Shown here: positions 23,688 to 33,250 of the stretch, piece after piece
Layout: each line of letters opens with the position of its first letter
How positions within the stretch are numbered: the first letter of the stretch is position 1
From: Actinomycetota bacterium
Lineage (GTDB): Bacteria > Actinomycetota > Actinomycetes > S36-B12 > CAIYMF01
Assembly (NCBI GenBank): GCA_009697815.1
Contig: WLRQ01000015.1
Location: forward strand, 1-45,110
DNA length: 45,110 nt
Direction: 5' to 3'
Program-made: the position numbers and the translations under genes
The notes under the pieces: generated by a model
What the model was told of the DNA's origin: nothing
Databases searched by the model: none
Seen by the model: only the letters and a program-made list of their open reading frames with translations

Positions 23688-24338
23688 ATGAGCAAGCACA
23701 TGAAGGGGTTGCTGGGCGAGAAGCTCGGCATGACCCAGGTCTGGGACGAGAACAATCGCGTCGTCCCCGTGACCGTGGTCAAGGCCGGGCCCTGTGTCGT
23801 CACCCAGGTCAAGACCCCCGAGCAGGACGGCTACAGCTCCGTCCAGATCGCCTTCGGCGCGATCGACCCCCGCAAGGTGAACAAGCCCGCATCGGGCCAC
23901 TTCGCCAAGGCGGGCGTCACGCCGCGTAGGCACCTGGTCGAGCTGCGCACCGCCGACGCGTCCGAGTACGTCGTGGGCCAAGAGCTCTCGGTGGATACCT
24001 TCGAGGTCGGTCAGGTCATCGACGTCGTGGGCACCACCAAGGGCAAGGGCTACGCCGGTGTCATGAAGCGTCACGGCTTCCACGGTGTTGGCGCCTCACA
24101 CGGTGCACACAAGAACCACCGCAAGCCCGGTTCCATCGGTGCCTGCGCGACCCCCGGTCGCGTCTTCAAGGGCACCCGCATGGCCGGTCGCATGGGTGTG
24201 GCTCGCCAGTCGACCCAGAACCTGACGATCTTCTCGATCGACGCGGTCAACGGCCTGATCCTCATCAAGGGTGCGGTGCCCGGTCCCAAGGGCGGCCTCG
24301 TCCTCGTCCGTACCTCTGCGAAGGGTGGCACGGCATGA
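23688..24338 (+). CDS. rplC: 50S ribosomal protein L3
   Basis: A 216-residue early assembly protein near the peptidyl-transferase centre. It has [15 protein letters not shown] at the N-terminus and the extended loop rich in Gly, His and Arg ([20 protein letters not shown]) that reaches into the ribosome core, in which the methylated Gln of enterobacteria is not conserved. The ATG is 14 bases after rpsJ with TGAGGAAC. The stop overlaps rplD (ATGA). Confidence 0.97.
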   Translation: MSKHMKGLLGEKLGMTQVWDENNRVVPVTVVKAGPCVVTQVKTPEQDGYSSVQIAFGAIDPRKVNKPASGHFAKAGVTPRRHLVELRTADASEYVVGQELSVDTFEVGQVIDVVGTTKGKGYAGVMKRHGFHGVGASHGAHKNHRKPGSIGACATPGRVFKGTRMAGRMGVARQSTQNLTIFSIDAVNGLILIKGAVPGPKGGLVLVRTSAKGGTA

Positions 24339-25045
24339 GCGCCGCGCTCGAGACCGACGAGGTCACCTCGGTCGACCTCCGCACCCCGTCCGGTGATGTC
24401 GCCGGCTCACTCGCGCTGCCCGCGCACGTCTTCGGCGTGCAGGTCAACGTCCCGCTGATCCACCAGGTCGTCGTCGCCCAGCTCGCTGCGGCCCGTCAGG
24501 GCACGCACAGCACCAAGACGCGCGCCGAGGTCAGCGGTGGTGGCCGCAAGCCGCACAAGCAGAAGGGAACAGGTCGCGCCCGCCAGGGTTCGACCCGCGC
24601 CCCCCAGTTCACCGGTGGTGGTGTCGTCCACGGGCCTCAGCCTCGTGACTACGCCCAGCGCACGCCCAAGAAGATGAAGGCAGCCGCCCTGCGCGGTGCC
24701 CTCTCGGACCGGGCGCGTAACGGACGCGTGCACGTGGTGACCGGCATTGTCGAGGGTGAGACCCCCTCGACGAAGTCCGCGATCGCTGCCTTGGCCGCGC
24801 TCAGCGACCGCCGTCACCTGCTCGTCGTGGTCGAGCGCCTCGACGAGGTTGCATGGCTTTCGCTGCGCAACGTCCCTCGCGTGCACTTGATCGTGCCGGA
24901 CCAGCTCAACACCTACGACGTGCTCGTCAGTGACGACGTCATCTTCACCCAGGGCGCGTACGACGCGTTCATCGCCGGCCCCACGGCCGGTAAGGGTGCC
25001 AAGGCCGTCGCGACCGAGACCGAAGCCGAGGAGGCTGCGCTGTGA
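24335..25045 (+). CDS. rplD: 50S ribosomal protein L4
   Basis: A 236-residue protein lining the exit tunnel. It has [24 protein letters not shown], the tunnel loop where macrolide-resistance changes occur, with no insertion or deletion apparent. A short acidic/Ala-rich tail follows TAGKGAKAV. In E. coli L4 represses the S10 operon at transcription and translation; whether it does so here is unknown. Start and stop both overlap neighbours (ATGA with rplC, GTGA with rplW). Confidence 0.97.
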   Translation: MSAALETDEVTSVDLRTPSGDVAGSLALPAHVFGVQVNVPLIHQVVVAQLAAARQGTHSTKTRAEVSGGGRKPHKQKGTGRARQGSTRAPQFTGGGVVHGPQPRDYAQRTPKKMKAAALRGALSDRARNGRVHVVTGIVEGETPSTKSAIAALAALSDRRHLLVVVERLDEVAWLSLRNVPRVHLIVPDQLNTYDVLVSDDVIFTQGAYDAFIAGPTAGKGAKAVATETEAEEAAL

Positions 25046-25341
25046 GGATCAACGACCCGCGCGACATCCTGCTGGCACCCGTGATCTCCGAGAAGAGCTA
25101 CGCCCTTCTCGATGAGAACAAGTACACGTTCGTCGTATCACCTGATGCCAATAAGACCCAGATCAAGATCGCGGTCGAGCAGGTATTCGGTGTCAAGGTG
25201 ACGAGCGTGAACACGCTCAACCGCCAGGGCAAGGTCATGCGCACGAAGTTCGGCTTCGGGAAGCGTGCCAACACCAAGCGCGCGATCGTCAGCCTGCGCG
25301 ACGGCGACCGTATCGACATCTTCGGCGGCCCGGTCTCCTGA
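25042..25341 (+). CDS. rplW: 50S ribosomal protein L23
   Basis: A 99-residue protein at the tunnel exit and docking site for trigger factor and SRP. It has [25 protein letters not shown] and the loop [18 protein letters not shown]. The GTG start overlaps the rplD stop. The length matches the family. The gap to rplB is 37 bases and holds a good ribosome site. Confidence 0.97.
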   Translation: MRINDPRDILLAPVISEKSYALLDENKYTFVVSPDANKTQIKIAVEQVFGVKVTSVNTLNRQGKVMRTKFGFGKRANTKRAIVSLRDGDRIDIFGGPVS

Positions 25342-25378
25342 CCGGCGCCCCGACGCAACCGACGAGGAAGAGAACCCG

Positions 25379-26215
25379 ATGGGTATCCGCAAGTACAAGC
25401 CGACGACGCCTGGCCGCCGTGGCTCCAGCGTCGCCGACTTCGTCGAGCTCACGCGGTCGGCGCCGGAGAAGTCGCTCGTGCGCCCGCTGCACAAGAAGGG
25501 CGGCCGCAACAACCAGGGCCGTATCACCACCCGTCACCAGGGTGGTGGCCACAAGCGCGCCTACCGTCTCATCGACTTCCGTCGCGCAGACAAGGATGGC
25601 GTCCCGGCCAAGGTCGCTCACATCGAGTACGACCCCAACCGCACCGCTCGCATCGCACTGCTCCACTTCGCCGATGGCGAGAAGCGCTACATCGTGGCGC
25701 CGAACAAGGTGGGACAGGGCGACCGCATCGAAACCGGTCCGTCGGCTGATATCAAGCCCGGCAACAACCTGCCTCTTCGCAACATCCCCGTCGGTACGGT
25801 CATCCACAATGTGGAGCTCCGGCCCGGCGGCGGCGCGAAGATCGCCCGTTCTGCCGGTGTGAGCGTGCAGCTCGTCGCCAAGGACGGCCCCTACGCGCAG
25901 CTTCGCCTGCCTTCGGGTGAGATCCGCAATGTCGATGTGCGCTGCCGCGCCACGATCGGCGAGGTTGGCAACGCGGAGCAGAGCAACATCAACTGGGGCA
26001 AGGCCGGGCGCATGCGCTGGAAGGGCAAGCGCCCGACCGTCCGCGGTGTGGCCATGAACCCGGTCGACCACCCGCACGGTGGTGGTGAGGGCAAGACCTC
26101 CGGCGGACGCCACCCCGTCAACCCGAACGGCAAGCCAGAAGGCCGTACCCGTCGCGCCAACAAGGCCAGCGACAAGTTCATCGTCCGCCGCCGCAAGACC
26201 GGCAAGAAGCGCTAA
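25379..26215 (+). CDS. rplB: 50S ribosomal protein L2
   Basis: A 278-residue protein at the subunit interface needed for peptidyl transfer. It begins [18 protein letters not shown]. The C-terminal signature around [19 protein letters not shown] contains the conserved His (GGGEGK context). The ATG start is chosen because GAGGAAGAG at 25363-25371 precedes it; the longer frame open from 25265 is inside rplW. Ends with a Lys/Arg-rich tail. Confidence 0.98.
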   Translation: MGIRKYKPTTPGRRGSSVADFVELTRSAPEKSLVRPLHKKGGRNNQGRITTRHQGGGHKRAYRLIDFRRADKDGVPAKVAHIEYDPNRTARIALLHFADGEKRYIVAPNKVGQGDRIETGPSADIKPGNNLPLRNIPVGTVIHNVELRPGGGAKIARSAGVSVQLVAKDGPYAQLRLPSGEIRNVDVRCRATIGEVGNAEQSNINWGKAGRMRWKGKRPTVRGVAMNPVDHPHGGGEGKTSGGRHPVNPNGKPEGRTRRANKASDKFIVRRRKTGKKR

Positions 26216-26229
26216 GGGAGCCAGTCTCA

Positions 26230-26511
26230 ATGCCTCGCAGCCTGAAGAAGGGCCCCTTCATCGACGGCCACCTCGCCAAAAAGGTGGACGACCAGAACGT
26301 CAAGGGCACCAAGAACGTGATCAAGACCTGGTCGCGCCGTTCGATGATCGTGCCCGACATGCTCGGCCACACCATCGCGGTGCACGACGGCCGCAAGCAC
26401 ATCCCGGTCTTCGTGACCGAGAACATGATCGGCCACAAGCTCGGCGAGTTCGCGCCGACACGTACCTTCCGTGGCCACGTGAAGGACGACCGCAAGGCCA
26501 AGCGCCGCTAA
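26230..26511 (+). CDS. rpsS: 30S ribosomal protein S19
   Basis: A 93-residue protein of the 30S head, paired with S13 near the A-site finger. The sequence begins [19 protein letters not shown]; the family signature is in the middle segment [21 protein letters not shown]. The ATG lies 14 bases after rplB with AAGGGAGCC at 26214-26222. Confidence 0.98.
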   Translation: MPRSLKKGPFIDGHLAKKVDDQNVKGTKNVIKTWSRRSMIVPDMLGHTIAVHDGRKHIPVFVTENMIGHKLGEFAPTRTFRGHVKDDRKAKRR

Positions 26512-26578
26512 CGCGGGGCGACGCCACCGAGTGAGATGACCGTCTGACGTGAGCACGACGACCAGCAAGGGGATTGTG

Positions 26579-26938
26579 ATGGAAGCCAGGGCTCAGGCGC
26601 GCTACGTGCGCGTCACGCCCATGAAGGCACGCCGCGTGATCGATTTGATCCGTGGCCTGCCGGCCGCCGAGGCGCAAGCAGTGCTGCGATTCGCACCGCA
26701 AGCAGCCAGCGAGCCCGTGGGCAAGGTGCTCGACAGTGCCATCGCCAACGCGAGCAACAACTTGGGGCTCGACCCCGACACTCTCGTGGTTCGCGAGGCG
26801 TATGTCGATGAGGGCCCGACCTTGAAGCGATTCCGGCCGCGCGCCCAGGGGCGTGCCTACCGAATCCGCAAGCGCACCAGTCACATCACCGTCGTCGTCG
26901 AGTCGGTTACCGCCGACTCGGCGCGGAAGAAGGGGTGA
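26579..26938 (+). CDS. rplV: 50S ribosomal protein L22
   Basis: A 119-residue tunnel protein from the ATG at 26579, which begins [20 protein letters not shown] as in homologues and has AAGGGG at 26567-26572. An in-frame GTG at 26549 would add ten residues without a ribosome site. The beta-hairpin reaching the tunnel includes the [20 protein letters not shown] segment, with no macrolide-type insertion or deletion apparent. Confidence 0.96.
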   Translation: MEARAQARYVRVTPMKARRVIDLIRGLPAAEAQAVLRFAPQAASEPVGKVLDSAIANASNNLGLDPDTLVVREAYVDEGPTLKRFRPRAQGRAYRIRKRTSHITVVVESVTADSARKKG

Positions 26939-26945
26939 CCCGGCC

Positions 26946-27791
26946 GTGGGCCAGAAGATCAACCCGTACGGCTTCCGTCTAGGCATCACCACCGACTACA
27001 AGTCGCGTTGGTTCGCCGATTCGTCCAAGGACGGTCAGCGCTACCGCGACTACGTCGATGAGGATGTCAAGATCCGTCGCCTCATGGTCAAGGGCATGGA
27101 ACGTGCCGGTATCAGCAAGGTGGAGATCGAGCGCACGCGTGAGCGTGTCCGCGTCGACATCCACACTGCTCGCCCCGGCATCGTCATCGGCCGCCGTGGA
27201 GCCGAAGCCGACCGCATCCGTACTGACCTCGAGCAGCTCACCGGCAAGCAGGTGCAGTTGAACATCCTCGAGGTCAAGAACCCCGAGATCGACGCACAGC
27301 TCGTGGCGCAGGGAGTGGCCGAGCAGCTCTCGAGCCGCGTCTCCTTCCGTCGGGCCATGCGCAAGTCGATGCAGTCGGCCATGAAGGGCGGCGCCAAGGG
27401 CATTCGTGTCCAGGTGTCCGGTCGTCTGGGTGGCGCTGAGATGAGCCGCACCGAGTTCTACCGCGAGGGCCGCGTTCCGCTGCACACCTTGCGCGCGAAC
27501 ATCGACTACGGCTTCTACGAGGCGCGCACCACTTTCGGTCGCATCGGCGTGAAGGTCTGGATCTACAAGGGTGAGGTCAGCCAGTCGCGCACCGAGCGCG
27601 AAGCGGTGGCCGCGGCCGAGCGTCTCGGTGCACCGCGCCGCGACCGTCCGGCTCGCCCTGCTGCCCGTCGTCCCGACGGCACCGAAGCCGCGTCTGTCGA
27701 GGGTGATCTCGCGACCGACTCGGTGATCCCCGCGAGCGTCGAGACGACTGAGGTCGCCGTGGCGGTCGAGGCACCCGGAACGGAGGCCTGA
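26946..27791 (+). CDS. rpsC: 30S ribosomal protein S3
   Basis: A 281-residue protein at the mRNA entry channel. The N-terminus reads [23 protein letters not shown] domain follows with the GRRG-type loop ([14 protein letters not shown]), then the C-terminal S3 domain. The last 50 or so residues form an Ala/Glu/Val-rich tail, longer than E. coli S3. The GTG start is 7 bases after rplV. Confidence 0.97.
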   Translation: MGQKINPYGFRLGITTDYKSRWFADSSKDGQRYRDYVDEDVKIRRLMVKGMERAGISKVEIERTRERVRVDIHTARPGIVIGRRGAEADRIRTDLEQLTGKQVQLNILEVKNPEIDAQLVAQGVAEQLSSRVSFRRAMRKSMQSAMKGGAKGIRVQVSGRLGGAEMSRTEFYREGRVPLHTLRANIDYGFYEARTTFGRIGVKVWIYKGEVSQSRTEREAVAAAERLGAPRRDRPARPAARRPDGTEAASVEGDLATDSVIPASVETTEVAVAVEAPGTEA

Positions 27792-27794
27792 CCA

Positions 27795-28214
27795 ATGCTG
27801 ATCCCCCGCAGGGTCAAGCACCGCAAGCAGCACCACCCCAACCGTCACGGTGCTGCCAAGGGCGGCACCGAGGTCACTTGGGGTGAGTGGGGCCTGCAGG
27901 CGCTAGAGCCGGCCTACGTCACCAACCGCCAGATCGAGGCGGCCCGTATCGCGATGACCCGCCACATCAAGCGTGGCGGCAAGGTCTGGATCACGATCTA
28001 CCCGGACCGTCCCATCACCAAGAAGCCGGCCGAGACCCGCATGGGTAGTGGTAAGGGTTCACCTGAGTGGTGGGTCGCGAACGTCAAGCCCGGACGTGTG
28101 ATGTTCGAGCTTGCGTACCCCAACGAGATCGTGGCCCGCGAGGCGCTCACCCGCGCCGCGCACAAACTCCCGATGAAGTGCCGGATCGTTCGGCGCGAGG
28201 TAGGTGACAACTGA
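27795..28214 (+). CDS. rplP: 50S ribosomal protein L16
   Basis: A 139-residue protein near the A-site tRNA elbow. It begins [19 protein letters not shown] and has [36 protein letters not shown]. The ATG has GGAGG at 27782-27786. The stop overlaps rpmC as TGATG. In other bacteria L16 changes confer evernimicin resistance; none is evident here. Confidence 0.97.
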   Translation: MLIPRRVKHRKQHHPNRHGAAKGGTEVTWGEWGLQALEPAYVTNRQIEAARIAMTRHIKRGGKVWITIYPDRPITKKPAETRMGSGKGSPEWWVANVKPGRVMFELAYPNEIVAREALTRAAHKLPMKCRIVRREVGDN

Positions 28215-28438
28215 TGGCCACAGGAACCAAGCCCACCGACCTGCGCATCCTCGGTGACGAGGAACTCGTCGAGAAGCTGCGCGAGGCCAAGGCCGAGCTG
28301 TTCAACCTTCGCTTCCAGGCGGCCACCGGCCAGCTGGAGAGCCACGGACGACTGCGCGCAGTCCGCACGGACATCGCGCGTATCTACACGATCATGCGCG
28401 AGCGCGAGCTCGGCATCACCCCCGTGGGTGCCGCATGA
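28214..28438 (+). CDS. rpmC: 50S ribosomal protein L29
   Basis: A 74-residue protein by the tunnel exit. A two-helix fold is expected from [25 protein letters not shown] and the C-terminal [20 protein letters not shown]. The first ten residues precede the usual start of shorter homologues. It overlaps rplP upstream and rpsQ downstream (ATGA). Confidence 0.96.
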   Translation: MATGTKPTDLRILGDEELVEKLREAKAELFNLRFQAATGQLESHGRLRAVRTDIARIYTIMRERELGITPVGAA

Positions 28439-28722
28439 GCGAGACGAACGAGAAGGCGATGACGGATAACACACGCGGTTTCCGCAAGACGCGCGAAGGG
28501 CTCGTCGTCAGCGACAAGATGGATAAGACCGTCGTCGTCGCTGTCGAGGACCGCTTCAAGCACCCCCTCTACGGCAAGGTCGTGCGTCGCACGAACAAGC
28601 TGAAGGCTCACGACGAGTCCAACGCCGCAGGCGTGGGCGACAAGGTCCTCATCATGGAGACCCGACCGCTCTCGGCCACCAAGCGCTGGCGCATCGTGGA
28701 AATCCTCGAGAAGGCCAAGTAA
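28435..28722 (+). CDS. rpsQ: 30S ribosomal protein S17
   Basis: A 95-residue OB-fold protein of the 30S body. It has [37 protein letters not shown], and [18 protein letters not shown] near the C-terminus. The ATG overlapping the rpmC stop is preferred; an internal ATG at 28459 would remove eight non-conserved residues and is poorly spaced from its purine site. Last gene before an internal promoter. Confidence 0.96.
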   Translation: MSETNEKAMTDNTRGFRKTREGLVVSDKMDKTVVVAVEDRFKHPLYGKVVRRTNKLKAHDESNAAGVGDKVLIMETRPLSATKRWRIVEILEKAK

Positions 28723-28769
28723 TCCCTCGGCCGATCCGCCTCGTGCGGACTCGTCCCTGACCGCGAGTT

Positions 28770-28798
28770 TTGGTCGTCACCCGACGGCCGCTTAGACT
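28770..28798 (+). promoter_or_regulatory. Candidate internal promoter before rplN (spc operon)
   Basis: TTGGTC (28770-28775) and TAGACT (28793-28798) are 17 bp apart in the 167-base gap between rpsQ and rplN. The -35 lies in GTTTTGG, like other ribosomal promoters of this window. Predicted start near 28805, about 85 bases before rplN. It marks the S10/spc boundary. Confidence 0.6.
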
Positions 28799-28889
28799 CA
28801 CCAGGTCCGGCGTTAGCGCCTGGCCGACTCACCATCAGTTCCGCAAGGCTCGGGTTCCGAGAACCGGCGCGACATCAGGAGACATTCAA

Positions 28890-29258
28890 GTGATCCAGCA
28901 GGAGTCGCGACTACGTGTCGCCGACAACACCGGCGCGAAGGAAATCCTTTGCATCCGGGTTCTCGGTGGTTCGGGTCGACGCTACGCAGGCATCGGTGAC
29001 GTCATCGTGGCCACGGTCAAGGACGCAATCCCCGGCGGCAACGTCAAGAAGGGCGACGTCGTCAAGGCGGTGATCGTGCGCACCAAGAAGGAGCGCCGAC
29101 GCCTCGACGGGTCGTACATCCGCTTCGACGAGAACGCAGCCGTGATCCTCAAGAACGATGGGGAGCCGCGCGGAACGCGCATCTTCGGCCCCGTCGGTCG
29201 CGAGCTGCGCGAGAAGAAGTTCATGAAGATCATCTCGTTGGCTCCGGAGGTGCTCTGA
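28890..29258 (+). CDS. rplN: 50S ribosomal protein L14
   Basis: A 122-residue interface protein. It begins [20 protein letters not shown] and includes [18 protein letters not shown] and [10 protein letters not shown], ending [10 protein letters not shown]. The GTG start has CAGGAGAC at 28876-28883. The frame is open from 28770, but that part covers the promoter. First gene of the spc group. Confidence 0.97.
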   Translation: MIQQESRLRVADNTGAKEILCIRVLGGSGRRYAGIGDVIVATVKDAIPGGNVKKGDVVKAVIVRTKKERRRLDGSYIRFDENAAVILKNDGEPRGTRIFGPVGRELREKKFMKIISLAPEVL

Positions 29259-29259
29259 C

Positions 29260-29622
29260 ATGGCTGGCCTCAACATCAAGAAGGGTGACCTCGTCCAGGT
29301 CATCACGGGCAAGGACCGCGGCAAGAAGGGCAAGGTCATCTCGGTACTCATCGAGTCCGAGAAGGTCCTGGTCGAGGGTGTCAACCAGATCAAGAAGCAC
29401 ACCAAGGTCGGACAGTCGAACCTCGGCGCCAAGACTGGTGGCATCGTGACCCAGGAGGCCCCGATCCACGTGTCCAACGTGATGATCGTCGACCCCGACG
29501 ACAACCGCCCGACCCGCGTGGGCTACCGCCGCGAGGTCGTCACCAAGACTCGCCCGGACGGTACGTCGTACGAGTCCTCGCGCAGTGTCCGCATCTCGAA
29601 GCGTTCCGGTAAGGACATCTGA
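29260..29622 (+). CDS. rplX: 50S ribosomal protein L24
   Basis: A 120-residue assembly-initiator protein with a KOW motif ([20 protein letters not shown]). The C-terminal part includes [13 protein letters not shown] and GYRREVV. The ATG lies one base after the rplN stop with CCGGAGG at 29244-29250. The stop overlaps rplE as TGATG. Confidence 0.97.
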   Translation: MAGLNIKKGDLVQVITGKDRGKKGKVISVLIESEKVLVEGVNQIKKHTKVGQSNLGAKTGGIVTQEAPIHVSNVMIVDPDDNRPTRVGYRREVVTKTRPDGTSYESSRSVRISKRSGKDI

Positions 29623-30191
29623 TGACCACTACGGCCACCGAGAAGGTGCAGGTTCGCCTCAAGGCGCGCTACCTCGAGGAGATCGTCCCGGCACTCCGCG
29701 AGGAGTTCGCCTTCGGCAATGTCATGCAGGTCCCCGGTCTGACCAAGATCGTGGTCAACATGGGTGTCGGCGAGGCGGCCCGCGACTCCAAGCTCATCGA
29801 AGGCGCGATCAAGGACCTCGCGGCGATCACGGGCCAGAAGCCCCAGGTCACCAAGGCCCGCAAGTCGATCGCCCAGTTCAAGCTTCGCGAGGGAATGCCC
29901 ATCGGCGCCCACGTGACACTGCGCGGCGACCGCATGTGGGAGTTCCTCGACCGTCTCCTCTCGGTTGCACTTCCCCGCATCCGTGACTTCCGCGGCCTCT
30001 CGGCCCGCCAGTTCGACGGCCGCGGCAACTACACGTTCGGTCTCAACGAGCAGTCGATGTTCCACGAGATCGATCAGGACGCCATCGACCGCGTCCGAGG
30101 CATGGACATCACGGTGGTCACCACCGCGTCCACCGACGACGAAGGCCGTGCGCTCCTCAAGCACCTCGGCTTCCCCTTCAAGGAGAACTGA
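29622..30191 (+). CDS. rplE: 50S ribosomal protein L5
   Basis: A 189-residue 5S rRNA-binding protein of the central protuberance. Conserved segments are [18 protein letters not shown], the [28 protein letters not shown] loop and RDFRGLS. The C-terminus [19 protein letters not shown] is typical. The ATG overlaps the rplX stop. Confidence 0.97.
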   Translation: MTTTATEKVQVRLKARYLEEIVPALREEFAFGNVMQVPGLTKIVVNMGVGEAARDSKLIEGAIKDLAAITGQKPQVTKARKSIAQFKLREGMPIGAHVTLRGDRMWEFLDRLLSVALPRIRDFRGLSARQFDGRGNYTFGLNEQSMFHEIDQDAIDRVRGMDITVVTTASTDDEGRALLKHLGFPFKEN

Positions 30192-30193
30192 CC

Positions 30194-30379
30194 GTGGCCA
30201 AGACCGCTCTGATCAACAAGGCGAACAAGAAGCCCAAGTTCGCAGTCCGTGGCTACACCCGCTGCAACCGCTGTGGACGACCGCACTCGGTCTACCGCAA
30301 GTTCGGCCTGTGCCGCATCTGCCTTCGCGAGATGGCACACGCCGGCGAACTGCCGGGTATCACCAAGAGCAGCTGGTAA
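30194..30379 (+). CDS. rpsZ: 30S ribosomal protein S14, type Z (zinc-binding)
   Basis: A 61-residue short S14 with four cysteines in CNRCGRPH and CRICLRE, the C+ zinc form, in the standard spc position between rplE and rpsH. Longer zinc-free S14 paralogues are normally elsewhere in actinobacterial genomes. The GTG start is 2 bases after rplE, with AAGGAGAA at 30180-30187 inside its 3' end. Confidence 0.97.
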   Translation: MAKTALINKANKKPKFAVRGYTRCNRCGRPHSVYRKFGLCRICLREMAHAGELPGITKSSW

Positions 30380-30448
30380 GAACAAGATGACGCCGAAGGT
30401 CCTCGCGATGTCCGCGATCGATACCACGGTGAGAGAGGCCCCTCGGCC

Positions 30449-30847
30449 ATGACGATGACTGACCCGATCGCAGACATGCTCACGCGTCTGCGCAATGCCA
30501 ACTCGGCGCACCACGACACGGTGGCGATGCCCCACTCGAAGATCAAGGCGGGTATCGCCGAGATCCTCAAGAAGGAGGGCTATATCGCCACGTGGCGCGT
30601 GGAGGACGCTGAGGTTGGCAAGACCTTGACTCTCGACCTGAAGTTCGGGCCGAGCCGAGAGCGTTCGATCGCCGGCATCCGCCGGGTGTCCAAGCCTGGT
30701 CTGCGTGTCTACGCGAAGAGCACGTCGCTCCCCAAGGTCCTCGGTGGCCTCGGTGTGGCGATCATCTCGACGTCGTCAGGCTTGCTGACCGACCGCCAGG
30801 CAGCCAAGAAGGGTGTGGGTGGGGAAGTCCTCGCCTACATCTGGTAG
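30449..30847 (+). CDS. rpsH: 30S ribosomal protein S8
   Basis: A 132-residue 16S rRNA-binding protein, the spc-operon translational repressor in E. coli. It begins [20 protein letters not shown] and has the C-terminal signature [26 protein letters not shown]. The first ATG (30449) is used; a second at 30455 is possible. A 69-base gap separates it from rpsZ, with no obvious hairpin. Confidence 0.97.
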   Translation: MTMTDPIADMLTRLRNANSAHHDTVAMPHSKIKAGIAEILKKEGYIATWRVEDAEVGKTLTLDLKFGPSRERSIAGIRRVSKPGLRVYAKSTSLPKVLGGLGVAIISTSSGLLTDRQAAKKGVGGEVLAYIW

Positions 30848-30866
30848 CGGGAAGGAGAGTAGAAGC

Positions 30867-31409
30867 ATGTCGCGCATTGGTCGTATGCCCATCTCCGTCC
30901 CGTCGGGGGTCACCGTCGACATCGACGGCTCCACGGTCACGGTTAAGGGCCCCCGGGGTACGCTCACCCACCAGGTCCCCAACCCCATCGAGATCGTCAC
31001 GTCTGAGGACGGCACCCTCGCGGTGACCCGTCCGAACGATGAGCGGGCCTCGCGCTCACTCCACGGACTCACCCGCACTCTGGTTTCCAACATGGTTGTC
31101 GGGGTGACTGACGGCTACTCCAAGGCGTTGGAGATCTCCGGCACCGGTTACCGCGTGGTCAACAAGGAAGGCACCCTCGAGTTCGCTCTGGGGTTCAGCC
31201 ACCCCGTGATCATCCCGGCACCTGAGGGCATCACCTTCACGGTGGAGAGCCCCACCAAGTTCTCCGTGGCCGGAATCGACAAGCAGCAGGTCGGCGAAGT
31301 CGCCGCGAAGCTCCGCAAACTGCGCAAGCCCGACCCTTACAAGGGCAAGGGTGTGCGTTACGCCGGCGAGGTCATCCGCCGCAAGGCCGGAAAGGCAGGC
31401 AAGAAGTAG
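30867..31409 (+). CDS. rplF: 50S ribosomal protein L6
   Basis: A 180-residue protein near the sarcin-ricin loop made of two similar domains. It begins [19 protein letters not shown] and ends with [25 protein letters not shown], the family signature. The ATG is supported by GAAGGAGAG at 30851-30859. The open frame extends upstream into rpsH and is not used. Confidence 0.97.
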   Translation: MSRIGRMPISVPSGVTVDIDGSTVTVKGPRGTLTHQVPNPIEIVTSEDGTLAVTRPNDERASRSLHGLTRTLVSNMVVGVTDGYSKALEISGTGYRVVNKEGTLEFALGFSHPVIIPAPEGITFTVESPTKFSVAGIDKQQVGEVAAKLRKLRKPDPYKGKGVRYAGEVIRRKAGKAGKK

Positions 31410-31411
31410 CC

Positions 31412-31792
31412 ATGTCGATCATCGTCAAGCTCGGCTCCGGGAACAAGAAGGCGGTTGCCCGCAAGCGCCGTCACACCCGGGTTCGCAAGAAGGTCACGGG
31501 CACTGCGTCCCGTCCCCGTCTGGTGGTCTCTCGTTCGGCCCGCCACCTGTTCGTTCAGGTGGTCGACGACTCCGTCGGCACCACACTCGCGTCCGCTTCC
31601 ACCATGGAAGCCGACCTGCGTGCGTTCGACGGTGACAAGAGCGCCAAGGCCAAGAAGGTCGGGGAGATCCTCGCTTCGCGTGCCAAGTCTGCTGGCGTCG
31701 ACGCGGTCGTTTTCGACCGCGGCGGCAACAAGTACCACGGCCGCGTCGCGGCCCTCGCCGAAGGCGCCCGCGAGGGCGGCCTCGCGTTCTGA
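31412..31792 (+). CDS. rplR: 50S ribosomal protein L18
   Basis: A 126-residue 5S rRNA-binding protein. The basic N-terminus [39 protein letters not shown] and the C-terminal [26 protein letters not shown] are conserved. The ATG is 2 bases after rplF, which ends in AAGAAGTAG, so it is likely coupled. Confidence 0.97.
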   Translation: MSIIVKLGSGNKKAVARKRRHTRVRKKVTGTASRPRLVVSRSARHLFVQVVDDSVGTTLASASTMEADLRAFDGDKSAKAKKVGEILASRAKSAGVDAVVFDRGGNKYHGRVAALAEGAREGGLAF

Positions 31793-31824
31793 CGCGAACG
31801 ACGGATCCAGGGAAGAGGTAAGTC

Positions 31825-32430
31825 ATGGCTGCAGCCCCCCGCCGCGGAGGCGGCACCGGCGGCAACGAGCGTGGACGCGACCGTAAAGACGGTAAGGGTC
31901 CCGTGGTGGAGAAGTCCGCCTTCCTCGAGCGCGTCGTAGCGATCAACCGCGTGGCCAAGGTCGTCAAGGGTGGTCGTCGCTTCAGCTTCACCGCCCTCGT
32001 CGTCGTTGGCGACGGCGACGGCATGGTCGGCGTTGGTTACGGGAAGGCCAAGGAGGTGCCCGCGGCCATCGCCAAGGGTGTCGAGGAAGCCAAGAAGAGC
32101 TTCTTCAAGGTCCCCCGTATCCAGGGCACGATCCCTCACCCCATCACGGGTGAGGCCGCTGCCGGTGTGGTGCTGCTGCGTCCGGCCGCACCCGGTACCG
32201 GCGTCATCGCCGGTGGCCCTGTCCGCGCCGTGCTCGAGTGCGCTGGGATCCACGACGTGCTCAGCAAGTCGCTCGGATCTGACAACGCCATCAATGTCGT
32301 GCACGCGACGGTCGCGGCCCTCAAGGGCCTCGAGCGTCCCGAGGAGGTCGCGGCTCGCCGTGGACTTCCGCTCGAGCACGTGGCACCGGCCGCCCTGCTG
32401 CGCGCCCGTGCTGCGGGAATGGGCGCGTGA
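31825..32430 (+). CDS. rpsE: 30S ribosomal protein S5
   Basis: A 201-residue protein affecting translational accuracy. A Gly/Arg-rich N-terminus of about 30 residues precedes the core ([27 protein letters not shown]). The spectinomycin-related loop region is intact. [18 protein letters not shown] and [16 protein letters not shown] are family signatures. The ATG has GAAGAGG at 31812-31818. The stop overlaps rpmD. Confidence 0.97.
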   Translation: MAAAPRRGGGTGGNERGRDRKDGKGPVVEKSAFLERVVAINRVAKVVKGGRRFSFTALVVVGDGDGMVGVGYGKAKEVPAAIAKGVEEAKKSFFKVPRIQGTIPHPITGEAAAGVVLLRPAAPGTGVIAGGPVRAVLECAGIHDVLSKSLGSDNAINVVHATVAALKGLERPEEVAARRGLPLEHVAPAALLRARAAGMGA

Positions 32431-32612
32431 TGGTCAAGCTCAAGGTCACCCAAATCCGTTCGGACATCGGCGGAAAGCAGAACCAGCGCGACACCTTGCG
32501 CAGCCTGGGTCTCAAGCGCATCCGCGACGTTGTGGTGAAGGAGGATCGTCCCGAGTTCCGCGGGATGATCAACACCGTCGCCCACCTCGTCACGGTCGAG
32601 GAGGTCGACTGA
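32430..32612 (+). CDS. rpmD: 50S ribosomal protein L30
   Basis: A 60-residue protein, [20 protein letters not shown] at the N-terminus and HLVTVEEVD at the end, typical of bacterial L30. The ATG overlaps the rpsE stop as TGATG; a GTG directly before it (32427) would only add one Met. L30 is lost in some lineages but intact here. Confidence 0.95.
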   Translation: MVKLKVTQIRSDIGGKQNQRDTLRSLGLKRIRDVVVKEDRPEFRGMINTVAHLVTVEEVD

Positions 32613-32613
32613 T

Positions 32614-33057
32614 ATGACACTCAAGGTTCACCACCTGCGCCCAGCACCGGGCGCGAAGACGGCCAAGACCCGCGTGGGTCGAGGCGAGGCCAGCAAGGGT
32701 AAGACCGCTGGTCGCGGTACCAAGGGCACCAAGGCCCGCTATCAGGTACCGGCGCGCTTCGAGGGTGGGCAGATGCCGATGCACATGCGGCTGCCCAAGC
32801 TCAAGGGTTTCAAGAACCCCAACCGCGTCGAGTTCCAGGTCGTCAACGTCGCACAGCTCGCGGCCCTGTTCCCCGAGGGTGGTGCCGTGAGCGTCGATGA
32901 GCTCGTGGCGCGCGGTGTGGTTCGTCGTAACCTCCCGGTGAAGGTGCTCGGCAACGGTGATCTGGCCGTGGCCCTGCAGATCAACGTTCACGCGTTTTCC
33001 GACACCGCCAAGAGCAAGATCATGTCAGCCGGTGGCACAGCCACCGAGCTCGTCTGA
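32614..33057 (+). CDS. rplO: 50S ribosomal protein L15
   Basis: A 147-residue protein contacting many 23S rRNA domains. It begins [20 protein letters not shown]; the Gly/Lys-rich extended N-terminus includes [21 protein letters not shown], followed by [18 protein letters not shown]. It starts one base after rpmD with GAGGAGG at 32600-32606. A long hairpin follows. Confidence 0.97.
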   Translation: MTLKVHHLRPAPGAKTAKTRVGRGEASKGKTAGRGTKGTKARYQVPARFEGGQMPMHMRLPKLKGFKNPNRVEFQVVNVAQLAALFPEGGAVSVDELVARGVVRRNLPVKVLGNGDLAVALQINVHAFSDTAKSKIMSAGGTATELV

Positions 33058-33073
33058 CGTACCCGCGATTCGC

Positions 33074-33120
33074 CGAAGGGCGTCCATGCCGTCGTAATCT
33101 CGACGCACGGACGCCCTTCG
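33074..33120 (+). terminator. Terminator-like hairpin between rplO and secY
   Basis: CGAAGGGCGTCC (33074-33085) and GGACGCCCTTCG (33109-33120) form a 12-bp perfect stem. The loop contains an inner CGTCG/CGACG pair. It begins 17 bases after the rplO stop. A TAGGCT at 33133-33138 could be a -10 for secY, but no matching -35 was found. Confidence 0.7.
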
Positions 33121-33250
33121 TATCGTGACTGTTAGGCTCATGCGGTCCCACCGGATCTACCGGGTTCGCGTGGGGGAAAACTGCTCATGGCGAAGGCTGT
33201 GAGACCGACTCATCGCATCGGGCGCCACTGGGCGCCCACCTGGAGGGGCT